From NCBI GenBank assembly GCA_018268035.1, contig JAFDXI010000089.1, positions 1-64,000 on the forward strand: 64,000 nucleotides of DNA, in the 5' to 3' direction. This document shows, piece after piece, positions 1 to 7,900 of this stretch. The position numbers and the translations under genes are program-made. The first letter of the stretch is position 1; every line of letters starts with the position of its first letter. The DNA comes from Bacteroidota bacterium (lineage in GTDB: Bacteria; Bacteroidota; Bacteroidia; Chitinophagales; Chitinophagaceae). The notes under the pieces are model-generated. The model worked only from the letters and a program-made list of their open reading frames with translations, had not been told where the DNA came from and did not search any database.

Positions 1-87
1 CCTCCTAATCCTGAGCAGAATCCGGTTATACAGGGTTTATTATTTTAAATCAGTTTTTGGCAGCCTGTAACTCAATAGAATCAATAA

Positions 88-576
88 TTTTATTTTAGAT
101 TAAAAACGTTTAGGACAGTATTGGTCTTAAACAACAAATTAACTCAAGCAGGTGGTGGTTCTGTTAATAATACAAGATTATTACGATATGCTGATGTATT
201 ATTATTGAAGGCTGAAGCTGTTCTTCAATCAGGTGGATCAACTGCTGATGCCATTGGATTAATAAACCAGGTAAGAACACGTGCAAGAAATATGGGTAGT
301 GGCACAGAACCTGCCAATTATTCAACTGCTGAAACAAACAAGTCAACTATTATGAACTGGATAATAAATGAAAGATTGATTGAACTGGGTGGTGAAGGCC
401 AGCGCTGGCCTGATTTGAGAAGATGGCAAATGGGAGGAATCATTAATCTTGACAATGCCTATTTCAGTTCAAATACTTCCACAATGTCATTTCAATTGCC
501 GAAGAGTTTAAACTTCCCAATTCCAAACAGCGAAATGGATGTTAACCCGAATATGGTACAGAATGTAGGTTATTAA
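88..576 (+). pseudogene. SusD/RagB family lipoprotein, C-terminal remnant
   Basis: This is the last 150 or so residues of a SusD-type glycan-binding outer-membrane lipoprotein. The sequence carries the typical SusD C-terminal motifs: RLLRYADVLLLKAEA, INQVRTRA, a helix with INERLIELGGEGQRWPDLRRW, and the terminal IPNSEMDVNPNMVQNVGY. A whole SusD is about 480-580 residues with an N-terminal lipobox, and both are missing here. The frame opens only at 88, after a stop at 85-87, and there is no good start; TTG at 121 is the first start-like codon. Positions 1-48 carry a separate short open tail ending in TAA at 46-48, perhaps the end of an earlier gene or another piece of the same one. The fragment lies just upstream of the GH30 gene and is best read as part of a decayed polysaccharide locus. 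Confidence 0.75.
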
Positions 577-658
577 TTTTGTCATTATACAAGTCTCATA
601 AGAATCTGTCGCCTTTCAATTCATTGAGGGGCTTCAGTTTTTTTAAAAAGGATTAACG

Positions 659-2302
659 ATGAAAAAAATAAAAGCTTTTCTCCTGATTATTGTTCTTCTG
701 TCATGCTCCAAAACCAATAATTCAACAACACCAAACCATTCACCAATTGCATCTCTCACATCAACATTAACAAGCGTATCACCGTTTACATACAATTTCA
801 TCGTTACTGCTTCCGATGTTGATGGAGATAAACTTACCTATACCTGGGACTTTGGCGATGGTACTACTAAAACAGGTTCAGCTCAAGAATCATATCAATT
901 TGAAAGTAATAAAACTTACACAATAAAAGTAAAAGTCAGTGATGGCAAGACAACACCGGCTCAGATATCAGTAACAATTAATACTTCCGTTATAAATGTT
1001 ACACTGGATGGCTCTGTAAAATATCAAACTATGGATGGCTTCGGTGGCTTTGGTGCACAGGATGTTTATTGGAGCAGCGGGCCTTTCACGAGTTCAAGAT
1101 TTGTCAATGATGTGATTAATGATTTAGGCCTTACCATTCTTCGCGATGATTTGCCTGATGATTTTGAAAATGTGAACGACGATAATGATCCTTATACAAC
1201 AACACTATCTAATTTTCATTATGGTGAACTTACAAATCATATTCAATACCTGAAAGACATGAAGGCTGCGGGTTTGAAAAAATTAATTGTAAGTAGTTGG
1301 ACTCCGCCTGCCTGGATGAAAACGAATAATAATATCAATGGTGAAAAAGCAGATGCACCTGACTATAATCCTAATCCTACCGCAAAGGATAACCAACTAA
1401 AAACAGATATGTATGAAGAGTTTGCAGAAAGATGTGTTGCTTATATTAAGATTGTAAAACAGGAAACAGGTATTGATGTTTATGCTTTCAGTTTACAAAA
1501 TGAACCTCGCTTTTCAGAGCCTTACGGAAGCTGTGTTTTTAATGGTGAAGCATTAAGGGATTTAATAAAAGTTGTTGGAAAAAGATTCGCTGATGACGAT
1601 ATCAAAACTAAAATATTTATGCCGGAAGACATTGGTTACCTCGATGGCGTATCTGGAATGGTGCAACCAACTTTGAATGATGCTGATACAAGAAAATATG
1701 TAAGCATAATTGCTGTGCATGGTTATGCACTGGATGGTGTAACTGCCAACTCTCCTGATGCTGAAACATGGCAAACAATGTATAGCTGGGGCAAGCCATA
1801 TAATATGCCATTATGGATGACCGAAACTTCAGGTTATAGTAATGATATGAAGGGTGCTATGGATCTTGCAAAAGCAATGTTTATAGCAATTAATTATGGT
1901 AATGTTTCTGCATGGTTGCATTGGATAATCAGCCAGCAAACAATAGATGAGTTTGCTTTAATGTCTTCATCAGGCGAAAAAAGTAAACGTTACTATGTTT
2001 CAAAAAACTTTTACCATTATATAAGACCAGGTGATTACAGGATAAAAGTATCTGCGAATGATCAAACAAATATTTATCCGTTAGCTTTTAAAAATGATAC
2101 CGCTAACACAACTTCAATTATTTTGATTAATAATAATGAGACAGACCAGGCAGTAAAAATTTCGGGAACAGTTTTGCCACTTCAATTTGAAATATTTGTT
2201 ACTTCAGCCGATGATGATTGCAAAGCAAATGGTACAATAGATGTATCCAAAGGTTTTATATTACCTGCAAATTCTGTTGTGACATTATACAAAAAGAATT
2301 AA
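659..2302 (+). CDS. GH30-family glycoside hydrolase lipoprotein with PKD domain
   Basis: Predicted secreted or surface retaining glycosidase of family GH30. The N terminus is a lipoprotein signal with Cys16 after LLS. Residues about 28-108 form a PKD domain, with the TYTWDFGDG signature. The catalytic (beta/alpha)8 region begins at the DGFGGFGAQDVYWSS motif near residue 126. The acid/base Glu282 lies in SLQNEP and the nucleophile Glu389 in LWMTETSGY, both as expected for clan GH-A family 30. A beta-sandwich tail ends in the usual NSVVTL stretch. The length (547 aa) fits GH30 plus PKD. GH30 covers beta-glucosidases, beta-1,6-glucanases, beta-1,6-galactanases and xylanases, and the sequence alone does not settle which. 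It is the only intact enzyme of the otherwise damaged first locus. Confidence 0.88.
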   Translation: MKKIKAFLLIIVLLSCSKTNNSTTPNHSPIASLTSTLTSVSPFTYNFIVTASDVDGDKLTYTWDFGDGTTKTGSAQESYQFESNKTYTIKVKVSDGKTTPAQISVTINTSVINVTLDGSVKYQTMDGFGGFGAQDVYWSSGPFTSSRFVNDVINDLGLTILRDDLPDDFENVNDDNDPYTTTLSNFHYGELTNHIQYLKDMKAAGLKKLIVSSWTPPAWMKTNNNINGEKADAPDYNPNPTAKDNQLKTDMYEEFAERCVAYIKIVKQETGIDVYAFSLQNEPRFSEPYGSCVFNGEALRDLIKVVGKRFADDDIKTKIFMPEDIGYLDGVSGMVQPTLNDADTRKYVSIIAVHGYALDGVTANSPDAETWQTMYSWGKPYNMPLWMTETSGYSNDMKGAMDLAKAMFIAINYGNVSAWLHWIISQQTIDEFALMSSSGEKSKRYYVSKNFYHYIRPGDYRIKVSANDQTNIYPLAFKNDTANTTSIILINNNETDQAVKISGTVLPLQFEIFVTSADDDCKANGTIDVSKGFILPANSVVTLYKKN

Positions 2303-2447
2303 TCAATGAAGTTTATTTACACAATTTAAATGATTGCAGGGTGTGATGAAAAATCACGTTTTTAAATCTCCTTATCCTTAAAACTAAAATATGTTAGATT
2401 AATAAATTCAAAAAATGATATTGCCAATGATTGAATAAGAAAAATAA

Positions 2448-3314
2448 TTGCTTTCATTTTTAAAAAAGCTCAAAGAGTTTTACACTCATCATTTTAAAAA
2501 TATTTCAAGAAATCAAATGAATTCATTTTTCCCTGCTGTATTGTTTTTGCGCAAGTTATTTATTTCCTTTAGCAATTCAGGAAAAAACAAAATTTATAAA
2601 GAATTAGATCAATCTCTTATACAATCAAAGTCTGATAATGTATTAACCAATATTGTTAATCCCGGCAAAGATTCTACCAAGCTTTTTCCTCCGGTAAGAG
2701 TGGATGAAAATGGAGGTATTTTACTCATGCCTTCATCAAACCCCGATGTTTCATACGATAAGATAATTTACTCAATTTGGAAATTTTGGAACAATATGAA
2801 AACTAATACCCGCCGTGTAAAATATTATCTGTTACATCAGTTCTGGAAAAAGTATCTTGATCCAAGGGGGATGGCAGGAAATCAATTGATGATTGCACTT
2901 TCATCATGAAACATGCTGCAAAATTATACAAGTAAAAAAGAAATGCCGGATAACATGAAATACTTCGCCGACAATTTTCTTGAAAACGGTATTCCTGTTA
3001 CGGATGCTGAATGGGCCAATCTGTCTTGCCAATATAATACAGAAATTCATTCAGGAATTTATGATGGATATATGTTCCTTGGGAATGGGTTTTTACAACC
3101 TGATAAAGCAGGAGCATTTGGATTTGATTTATTGCATTTGTATAAAATAACAATCGAAACACAATACCTCGATGCAGCTATAAAAATTGCGAATACACTT
3201 GCAGAAAGAGTTCAACCGGTTGATAGAAAATTGAAAATAAAACCTGGCAATTGCAAGAGAATTTATTTGCTATATTCATTTAAAAAATTTGAACATGCTT
3301 ACTGTAGTTTATAA
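2448..3314 (+). pseudogene. glycosidase-like alpha/alpha-toroid protein, broken by in-frame TGA
   Basis: Two open stretches, 2448-2909 and 2913-3314, lie in the same frame and are separated by one TGA at 2907-2909. Across the stop the protein reads GNQLMIALSS, stop, NMLQNYTSKKE. A single TGG to TGA change (Trp lost) would explain this. The sequence resembles secreted six-hairpin or alpha/alpha-toroid glycan-active proteins of Bacteroidota: DPRGMAGNQL, NTEIHSGIYDGYM, GFLQPDKAGAFGFDLLHLYK, YLDAAIKIANTLAERVQP. After about 3220 the similarity to that pattern stops and the frame ends in low-complexity Lys/Tyr-rich sequence. This suggests a 3' deletion or frameshift as well, with the next gene starting only 20 bp before the stop. 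The N terminus is also unclear, since TTG 2448 and ATG 2517 are both poor candidates. The family assignment is tentative. Confidence 0.6.
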
Positions 3315-4149
3315 TGCTGAAAATATTCTGGGCGAAGGGCCTGTTTGGGATAAATATAAAAACAGGATTCTTTGGGTTGATATTTTAAACCGTTCTATAC
3401 ATTCCTACAGCCTGGAAGAAAAGAAACATAATGAAATTGCTGTTGATGGATACATAGGTGCAATCGCTGTTGAATCTGAAGATATAGTTATTGCTGCCAT
3501 TGCCAATACAGTATGCCGGATAAATATTGCAACAGGTAAAACTGATGTATTAAAAAAGTTTGATTTTGATAAAGAAAATATACGGTTTAATGATGGTAAA
3601 TGTGATGCAAGAGGAAGGTTTTGGATTGGAACAATGTCAATTAATGGGAAGGGAAATAAAGGCAACTTATATTGCCTTGATCATTCAACCATTTGTAATA
3701 AAATATCAAACGTTGGATGTTCAAATGGAATAATCTGGAGTGTAGATAATAAAAAGCTTTATTATATTGATAGCGCTGCCAAACGGGTGGACGTTTATGA
3801 TTTTGATATAGAATCTGGCAATATTTTAAACCCTCATGTACTAATAGAATTTTCGGATGCAGATGGCATTCCTGATGGAATGACTATTGACACAGCAGGA
3901 ACATTATGGATTGCATTTTGGGATGGATGGAAAGTGGAAGGATATGATTCTTCGTCCGGAAAATTAGTTCATACCATTAAGATGCCCGTTGCACGGCCTA
4001 CTTCTTGTGTATTTGGGGGCAAAGACCTGAATTATTTATTCATTACTTCAGCAAAGACAGAGCTTACGCAGAAAGAACTGTTACACCAGCCTTTAGCAGG
4101 CTCACTTTTTATGTATGGGCCTCTTCCAAATGCTGGTTGTGTATTATAG
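3295..4149 (+). CDS. SMP-30/gluconolactonase/LRE-family protein, probable late frameshift
   Basis: Six-bladed beta-propeller of the SMP-30/gluconolactonase family, which hydrolyses sugar lactones using a divalent metal. Family marks include LGEGPVWD near the N terminus (metal Glu), RFNDGKCDARGRFWIGTM, SNGIIWSVDNKKLYYIDS and DGIPDGMTIDTAGTLWIAFW. I use ATG 3295 because the alternative TTG 3289 lies inside the preceding pseudogene. The frame ends after PLAGSLFMYGPLPNAGCVL. In another frame the same DNA continues as VYYRYQSKIL and stops at 4169-4171, which resembles a normal family tail. A single extra base near 4130-4140 would therefore have cut about ten residues. The core propeller is intact, so activity may survive. 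No signal peptide is seen, so it is probably cytoplasmic. Confidence 0.8.
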   Translation: MLTVVYNAENILGEGPVWDKYKNRILWVDILNRSIHSYSLEEKKHNEIAVDGYIGAIAVESEDIVIAAIANTVCRINIATGKTDVLKKFDFDKENIRFNDGKCDARGRFWIGTMSINGKGNKGNLYCLDHSTICNKISNVGCSNGIIWSVDNKKLYYIDSAAKRVDVYDFDIESGNILNPHVLIEFSDADGIPDGMTIDTAGTLWIAFWDGWKVEGYDSSSGKLVHTIKMPVARPTSCVFGGKDLNYLFITSAKTELTQKELLHQPLAGSLFMYGPLPNAGCVL

Positions 4150-4249
4150 ATATCAGAGTAAAATTTTATAGCAATCTTATTAAAAAGATTTTGATGAAAA
4201 ATTGGTTGATACCCCTATATTTGCACTCCCGAAAATAAAACAGGGTTTT

Positions 4250-4351
4250 GGATCGGTAGTTTCCCAACAATGCTGTTGGGTTAGAATGCCGCTCCTGCCA
4301 TCCCCACAGCACTGTGGGGACGGGTTCAGTAAAGTTCTTTTTAAATATTTT
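4250..4351 (+). repeat. tRNA-Asp-like palindromic repeat, copy 1 (5' type)
   Basis: A 102-bp unit beginning with the same GGATCGGTAGTT as the tRNA-Asp gene at 4455. It then carries the palindrome CCCAACAATGCTGTTGGG (4263-4280) where the D-arm should be, followed by the tRNA-identical TTAGAATGCCGC. A second palindrome, CCCCACAGCACTGTGGGG (4302-4319), replaces the anticodon arm, and ACGGGTTC of the T-arm follows. The 3' half of the tRNA is absent; the unit ends in an AT-rich spacer (AGTAAAGTTC and onwards) shared with copy 2. It cannot fold as a normal tRNA. Confidence 0.9.
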
Positions 4352-4454
4352 GGATCGGTAGTTTCCCAACAATGCTGTTGGGATTAGAATGCCGCTCCTG
4401 TCATCCCCACAGCACTGTGGGGACGGGTTCAGTAAAGTTCTTTTTAAATATTTT
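4352..4454 (+). repeat. tRNA-Asp-like palindromic repeat, copy 2 (5' type)
   Basis: Tandem copy of the preceding unit, 103 bp. It differs by one extra A after the first palindrome (4365-4382) and a CCATCC to TCATCC change before the second palindrome (4405-4422). It runs directly into the genuine tRNA-Asp, which starts with the same 12 bases. Strong conservation between the two copies suggests recent duplication. Confidence 0.9.
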
Positions 4455-4528
4455 GGATCGGTAGTTCAGTTGGTTAGAATGCCGCCCTGTCACGGCGGAG
4501 GTCGCGGGTTCGAGTCCCGTCCGGTCCG
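4455..4528 (+). tRNA. tRNA-Asp (anticodon GTC)
   Basis: A 74-nt cloverleaf. The acceptor stem GGATCGG pairs with CCGGTCC with one T-G wobble. The D-arm contains AGTTGGTTA. The anticodon stem CCGCC/GGCGG encloses the loop CTGTCAC with anticodon GTC. The T-arm GCGGG-TTCGAGT-CCCGT is regular, the discriminator base is G, and CCA is not encoded. It is the only intact copy among four related sequences in 4250-4908. Confidence 0.96.
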
Positions 4529-4564
4529 CAAAAAAGCTTCTAAAGTAATAGAAGCTTTTTTTAT
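4505..4564 (+). repeat. 60-bp direct repeat, left copy (tRNA-Asp 3' end plus terminator)
   Basis: From CGGGTTCGAG in the tRNA T-arm through the tRNA end and the terminator to just before the GIY-YIG start codon. It is repeated at 4885-4945 with a single extra A, so the GIY-YIG gene is bracketed by this duplication in an attachment-site-like arrangement. Confidence 0.92.
4531..4562 (+). terminator. rho-independent terminator after tRNA-Asp
   Basis: Hairpin with stem AAAAGCTTCTA / TAGAAGCTTTT, a short AAGTAA loop and a run of seven T. It lies 2 bp after the tRNA and ends 4 bp before the GIY-YIG ATG. Confidence 0.85.
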
Positions 4565-4566
4565 TT

Positions 4567-4833
4567 ATGCCCTATTATGTTTACATCCTTAAGAGCCTAA
4601 AAGATGGCACCTTTTACAAAGGCTTCACTACTGATTATAAAAAGAGATTAGAACAACATAATCGTGGTGAATCTACTTTCACTTCTTCTAAATTACCATG
4701 GATACTTGTTTTTGTTGAAGAGATGCCGGATAAGAGAACTGCTTTGATAAGAGAAAAAAATTTGAAAAAAGCTGATCTCAAAAGAATCGAAGCAATTATT
4801 ATTTCTGAAAAAAATATTTTGAATAAACTTTAA
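4567..4833 (+). CDS. small GIY-YIG nuclease-domain protein (UPF0213/YhbQ type)
   Basis: An 88-residue protein that is almost entirely one GIY-YIG domain. The first motif is YYVYIL (Tyr4/Tyr6) and the second is FYKGFT (Tyr17, Gly19). The conserved Arg27 lies in KKRLEQHNRG and the metal-binding Glu63 in ALIREKNLKK. All catalytic positions of the fold appear present. Stand-alone GIY-YIG proteins of this size are widespread; their biological role is mostly unknown, though the fold is a DNA endonuclease. The gene begins 4 bp after the tRNA-Asp terminator with no visible ribosome site. It is bracketed by a 60-bp duplication of the tRNA 3' end, with a palindrome-bearing tRNA fragment 16 bp downstream. 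That context suggests the gene moves with, or acts on, these tRNA-derived repeats. This is an inference from the arrangement. Confidence 0.85.
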   Translation: MPYYVYILKSLKDGTFYKGFTTDYKKRLEQHNRGESTFTSSKLPWILVFVEEMPDKRTALIREKNLKKADLKRIEAIIISEKNILNKL

Positions 4834-4848
4834 TTAATAAAAATTTTT

Positions 4849-4908
4849 GAATGCCGACCTGTCATCCCCACAGTACTGTGGGGACGGGTTCGAGTCCCGT
4901 CCGGTCCG
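4849..4908 (+). repeat. tRNA-Asp-like palindromic repeat, copy 3 (3' type)
   Basis: Begins with GAATGCCGACCTGTCA, one base different from the tRNA anticodon arm. The perfect 18-bp palindrome CCCCACAGTACTGTGGGG (4866-4883) then replaces the second half of the anticodon stem and variable region. It finishes with the exact tRNA T-arm and 3' acceptor strand. It is the complementary half to copies 1 and 2, which keep the 5' side. Confidence 0.9.
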
Positions 4909-4945
4909 CAAAAAAAGCTTCTAAAGTAATAGAAGCTTTTTTTAT
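4885..4945 (+). repeat. 60-bp direct repeat, right copy
   Basis: Near-identical to 4505-4564 (one extra A in the A-run). It includes a second copy of the hairpin terminator (about 4911-4943), 51 bp after the GIY-YIG stop codon, which may also end transcription of that gene. Confidence 0.92.
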
Positions 4946-4966
4946 ATTCCTTATTCAGAAATTGTG

Positions 4967-4998
4967 TAAAAAAAAGAGAGCAATATTTTTTGCTCTCT
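4967..4998 (-). terminator. rho-independent terminator of the rhamnose operon
   Basis: On the minus strand a 9-bp stem AGAGAGCAA / TTGCTCTCT with a 6-nt loop is followed by a run of nine T. It lies about 140 bp beyond the rhamnulokinase stop and is correctly oriented to end that operon. Confidence 0.7.
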
Positions 4999-5135
4999 GG
5001 CTGTTTGTCTATAAAGCTCCAATTTCTAAAAGTTATTTTGTTATTTAATTCTAACATCAACTGTATTATAAACCTGCACAACATATTTGTTTTTGCTGCA
5101 GTATAATAGCAATACTATATGACCCATTCTGCAAT

Positions 5136-6533
5136 TCATATCGAAACGCTTGCTTTTCCAGGATAATATTTTAATTCAATCATGTTTGAAGGAAGTTGTT
5201 CTTTGTTTACATGTTCATGCAAAGCCAATGCTGCCCCCAAAGAAGTTGCCTGTGCTATATCTGCAGCATACAGTTTGATATGAGGGAATGCCAAAGCAAG
5301 TAGATTCATATAAACGTCATTTTTTCCAAAACCACCATCAACAAATATTTTTTTGACAGGCGTTTTATTTAAAACCATTTCGGTAGATGCCACCTGTTGT
5401 TGTACAATATCAAACAGGAGTTGGTGATAAGCCTCTTCAAAGCTTTCAAAGTCATTAAGTGGTCGTTGTGAAAAAGTAGATGGTTGCACTATTGATGCTG
5501 TTGCATTCATTTCTCCGGCATTATTACCATGCTGTAGTTTTTTAAATAAATTTTCATCAAAGGCAATTGTTTTGTAATAAACGCGCTGCTTATTAAAATG
5601 GGCCGATATCTTTTTTACTTGTTCTTCATGTTCATATCCTGCAAATAACCTGGATGCTTTTACAGGTTTGCCTTCATACGTAAAATAACATAGACAATCA
5701 TGCTGCAGTTCATGCTCTGTCAGCATTGTATTATTAAACGGATTTAAACTAATACACCAAGTGCCTGTTGAAATTAAAATAAATGGCTCTCTGAATAGTC
5801 GTAAGTAAGGGATTAAAGCAGCAGAACTATCGTGCAAACCAATACCTGTAACAATATCTTTTTTATCAATAGATGAATACAGAATATTTTTATAACTGAA
5901 AACAGGTGCAAGCTTTGTGTGTAATTTTTCTTTACTCACCCATTGATGATATTGATTCTTTTGAAAATCCCAAAGCTGAGTATGGCACCCAATACTTGTT
6001 ATATCTGATACAGCTTGCGAAGTAATAATAAAACTTAAATATTGAGGGAGGTGGAGCGAATATTTTATGCATGAAAAAATTTCAGGCTGTTCATATTTTA
6101 AACGATATAATTGCATACCTGAATTCAGGTTGCCAAGCACCGGCGATGCAGTTTCTTTTGCAATCAATAGTTCTTCACCATAATGATTATAAAATTGTTT
6201 TTTAATTTTTTCAGGGTATGGTTTCAAATAATTGTATAAAGGCGTTAGTGACTTGCCGGCATCATCAATATGTACAAGACTCGCACCATAAGCAGAAAAG
6301 TTTATACCCAGTAAATTATACCGGGGATCATTACTAATATCAAAAAATCTTTCGCGTACCCATTTTGTAATCTCCACTAAATCATCACAGGGAAAACCAT
6401 CTTCATCTTTTATCTCTTCAAACTTGTTTGACTCTTCAAGCAAAATATTATATGCTTCATCATACAGGAATAATTTTTTATTGGTTTTACCTATATCAAA
6501 TATGGCAATAACATTTTGTTTACCTTCATCCAT
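5136..6533 (-). CDS. rhaB: FGGY-family kinase, probable rhamnulokinase
   Basis: Phosphorylates L-rhamnulose to L-rhamnulose-1-phosphate with ATP. The N terminus carries the phosphate-binding motif FDIGKTNKK of the actin/hexokinase/FGGY fold. The C-terminal half has ISTGTWCISLNPF and FVDGGFGKNDVYMNLLA, the adenosine and phosphate-2 regions. At 465 residues it fits the family. The sequence is a divergent FGGY kinase, and the rhamnulokinase call rests mainly on its place as last gene of the operon, 71 bp after the isomerase. ATG 6533 gives the standard N terminus. A terminator lies downstream at 4967-4998. Confidence 0.85.
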   Translation of the reverse strand: MDEGKQNVIAIFDIGKTNKKLFLYDEAYNILLEESNKFEEIKDEDGFPCDDLVEITKWVRERFFDISNDPRYNLLGINFSAYGASLVHIDDAGKSLTPLYNYLKPYPEKIKKQFYNHYGEELLIAKETASPVLGNLNSGMQLYRLKYEQPEIFSCIKYSLHLPQYLSFIITSQAVSDITSIGCHTQLWDFQKNQYHQWVSKEKLHTKLAPVFSYKNILYSSIDKKDIVTGIGLHDSSAALIPYLRLFREPFILISTGTWCISLNPFNNTMLTEHELQHDCLCYFTYEGKPVKASRLFAGYEHEEQVKKISAHFNKQRVYYKTIAFDENLFKKLQHGNNAGEMNATASIVQPSTFSQRPLNDFESFEEAYHQLLFDIVQQQVASTEMVLNKTPVKKIFVDGGFGKNDVYMNLLALAFPHIKLYAADIAQATSLGAALALHEHVNKEQLPSNMIELKYYPGKASVSI

Positions 6534-6604
6534 TGCAGCTCGGTTTTATTAATAACAACTGACTAACCAATTTTATTTAAAAGTCTCCTTTACCTGTTAA
6601 CTGT

Positions 6605-7879
6605 TTATAATCCTGTGGCAACTGTTTTACTACCTCTTGCTTTAATAAGTTCATTCCTAATATTTTCCATTCTATAAACAGACAATGGGTTTAATGCACC
6701 ACCACTTTTTAGTCTCGCCTCTGCAACCAACGCACGCACATCCGTTCTGAATGCATTTTGCAAAATTTCCTGAGCAGTTACAACATCATTATTGTTTTGT
6801 GCATCAATTAATTTTTTTCTGTCAATCAGTAATGCCTGTGTATATGCAATCATAATAGCTTCAACAGATTGAAGCAGGTCTTCAAGCGGGTCTTTTACAT
6901 TATGGCTCGCATCAATCATCCAGCCAAGATCCGTAGTGTGGTTCATACCACTTGCATCCATACCATCAATGAGTTCATTGAAAATTAAAAACAATTGATA
7001 TGGTTTTATGCTTCCTACTGTTAAATCATCATCACCATATTTTGAATCGTTAAAATGAAACCCTCCAAGTTTCCCTTCCATCAGCAAGAGTGAAACAATT
7101 TGTTCAATATTTGCATTGGGCAAATGATGACCAAGGTCAACCAGCGTAAAAGCCTTGTCTCCGAGTTTGTTTGCATATAATAAAGACTGACCCCAATCCC
7201 CTACTGTTGTTGAATAAAAATTTGGTTCGTATGCTTTATATTCAACAAACATTTTCCAGTCACTTGGTAGCGCAGCATATACTTCCTGCAAACTTTCCAA
7301 AGTGTTTTGAAATGCTTGTCTGAAATTTAATTGCCCGGGAAAACATGAACCATCTGAAAGCCACACAGTGAGTGATTTTGAGCCTAATTCAATTCCATAT
7401 TTTATTACTTCAATATTATGTTCTATTGCTTGTTTTCGAATGGCTTTATTTACATGTTGCATCGAACCAAATTTGTAACTCAATTCCTGGCCCTGCTGGT
7501 CCTGAAAAGTATTAGAGTTCATTGCATCAAACAAGATTCCGCTTTGTGCAGCCAATGCTTTAATGTTTGCAGTATCTTCAGGAATATCCCAGGGTATATG
7601 CAATGAAATAGCGCCACTTGATTTATTTAAAGCATGAAGCAATCCAATATCTTCTATTTTTTCTTCCAGGTTTCCCGGTTCTCCACCACCGGAAAATCTT
7701 GCAAACCTTGTACCACCTGTTCCCAATGCCCAGCTTGGAATTGCCACCTGGAAATTGATTAGTTTCTGTAATAAACTTTCAATATCATTAATTCCTGCTT
7801 TAGCAAAATCAAACTTTCGTTGATGTTCTTTCAGTAATGCATCATTATAACTATCAATTTTATTTTTTTCGATTTGCAT
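6605..7879 (-). CDS. rhaI: L-rhamnose isomerase (TIM-barrel sugar isomerase)
   Basis: Converts L-rhamnose to L-rhamnulose. It resembles the Pseudomonas stutzeri-type isomerase used in bacteria with the bifunctional aldolase, rather than E. coli RhaA. Visible marks are the GTGGTRFARF substrate loop, LHIPWDIP and MFVEYKAYEPNFYSTTVGDWG (metal Glu region). VDLGHHLPNANIEQIVS and GGFHFNDSKYGDDDLTVGSI (metal His/Asp region) follow. At 424 residues it is of normal length. It follows the aldolase/dehydrogenase gene by 21 bp, so the two are almost certainly cotranscribed. No signal peptide; cytoplasmic. Confidence 0.92.
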   Translation of the reverse strand: MQIEKNKIDSYNDALLKEHQRKFDFAKAGINDIESLLQKLINFQVAIPSWALGTGGTRFARFSGGGEPGNLEEKIEDIGLLHALNKSSGAISLHIPWDIPEDTANIKALAAQSGILFDAMNSNTFQDQQGQELSYKFGSMQHVNKAIRKQAIEHNIEVIKYGIELGSKSLTVWLSDGSCFPGQLNFRQAFQNTLESLQEVYAALPSDWKMFVEYKAYEPNFYSTTVGDWGQSLLYANKLGDKAFTLVDLGHHLPNANIEQIVSLLLMEGKLGGFHFNDSKYGDDDLTVGSIKPYQLFLIFNELIDGMDASGMNHTTDLGWMIDASHNVKDPLEDLLQSVEAIMIAYTQALLIDRKKLIDAQNNNDVVTAQEILQNAFRTDVRALVAEARLKSGGALNPLSVYRMENIRNELIKARGSKTVATGL

Positions 7880-7900
7880 GATAAAAATATTTTTTATTGA

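Noticed and set aside
4250..4454. Two extra tRNA-Asp genes
   Set aside because: The acceptor 3' strand, anticodon loop and most of the T-arm are missing, so they cannot fold as tRNAs.
4202..4592. Open frames running through the tRNA-Asp-like repeats
   Set aside because: They owe their length to the repeat itself, contain identical repeated peptides and pass through a genuine tRNA; no sign of coding selection.
4830..5084. Minus-strand frame of 84 codons downstream of the GIY-YIG gene
   Set aside because: It runs antisense across the palindrome, the tRNA 3' copy and two terminators; no family resemblance.
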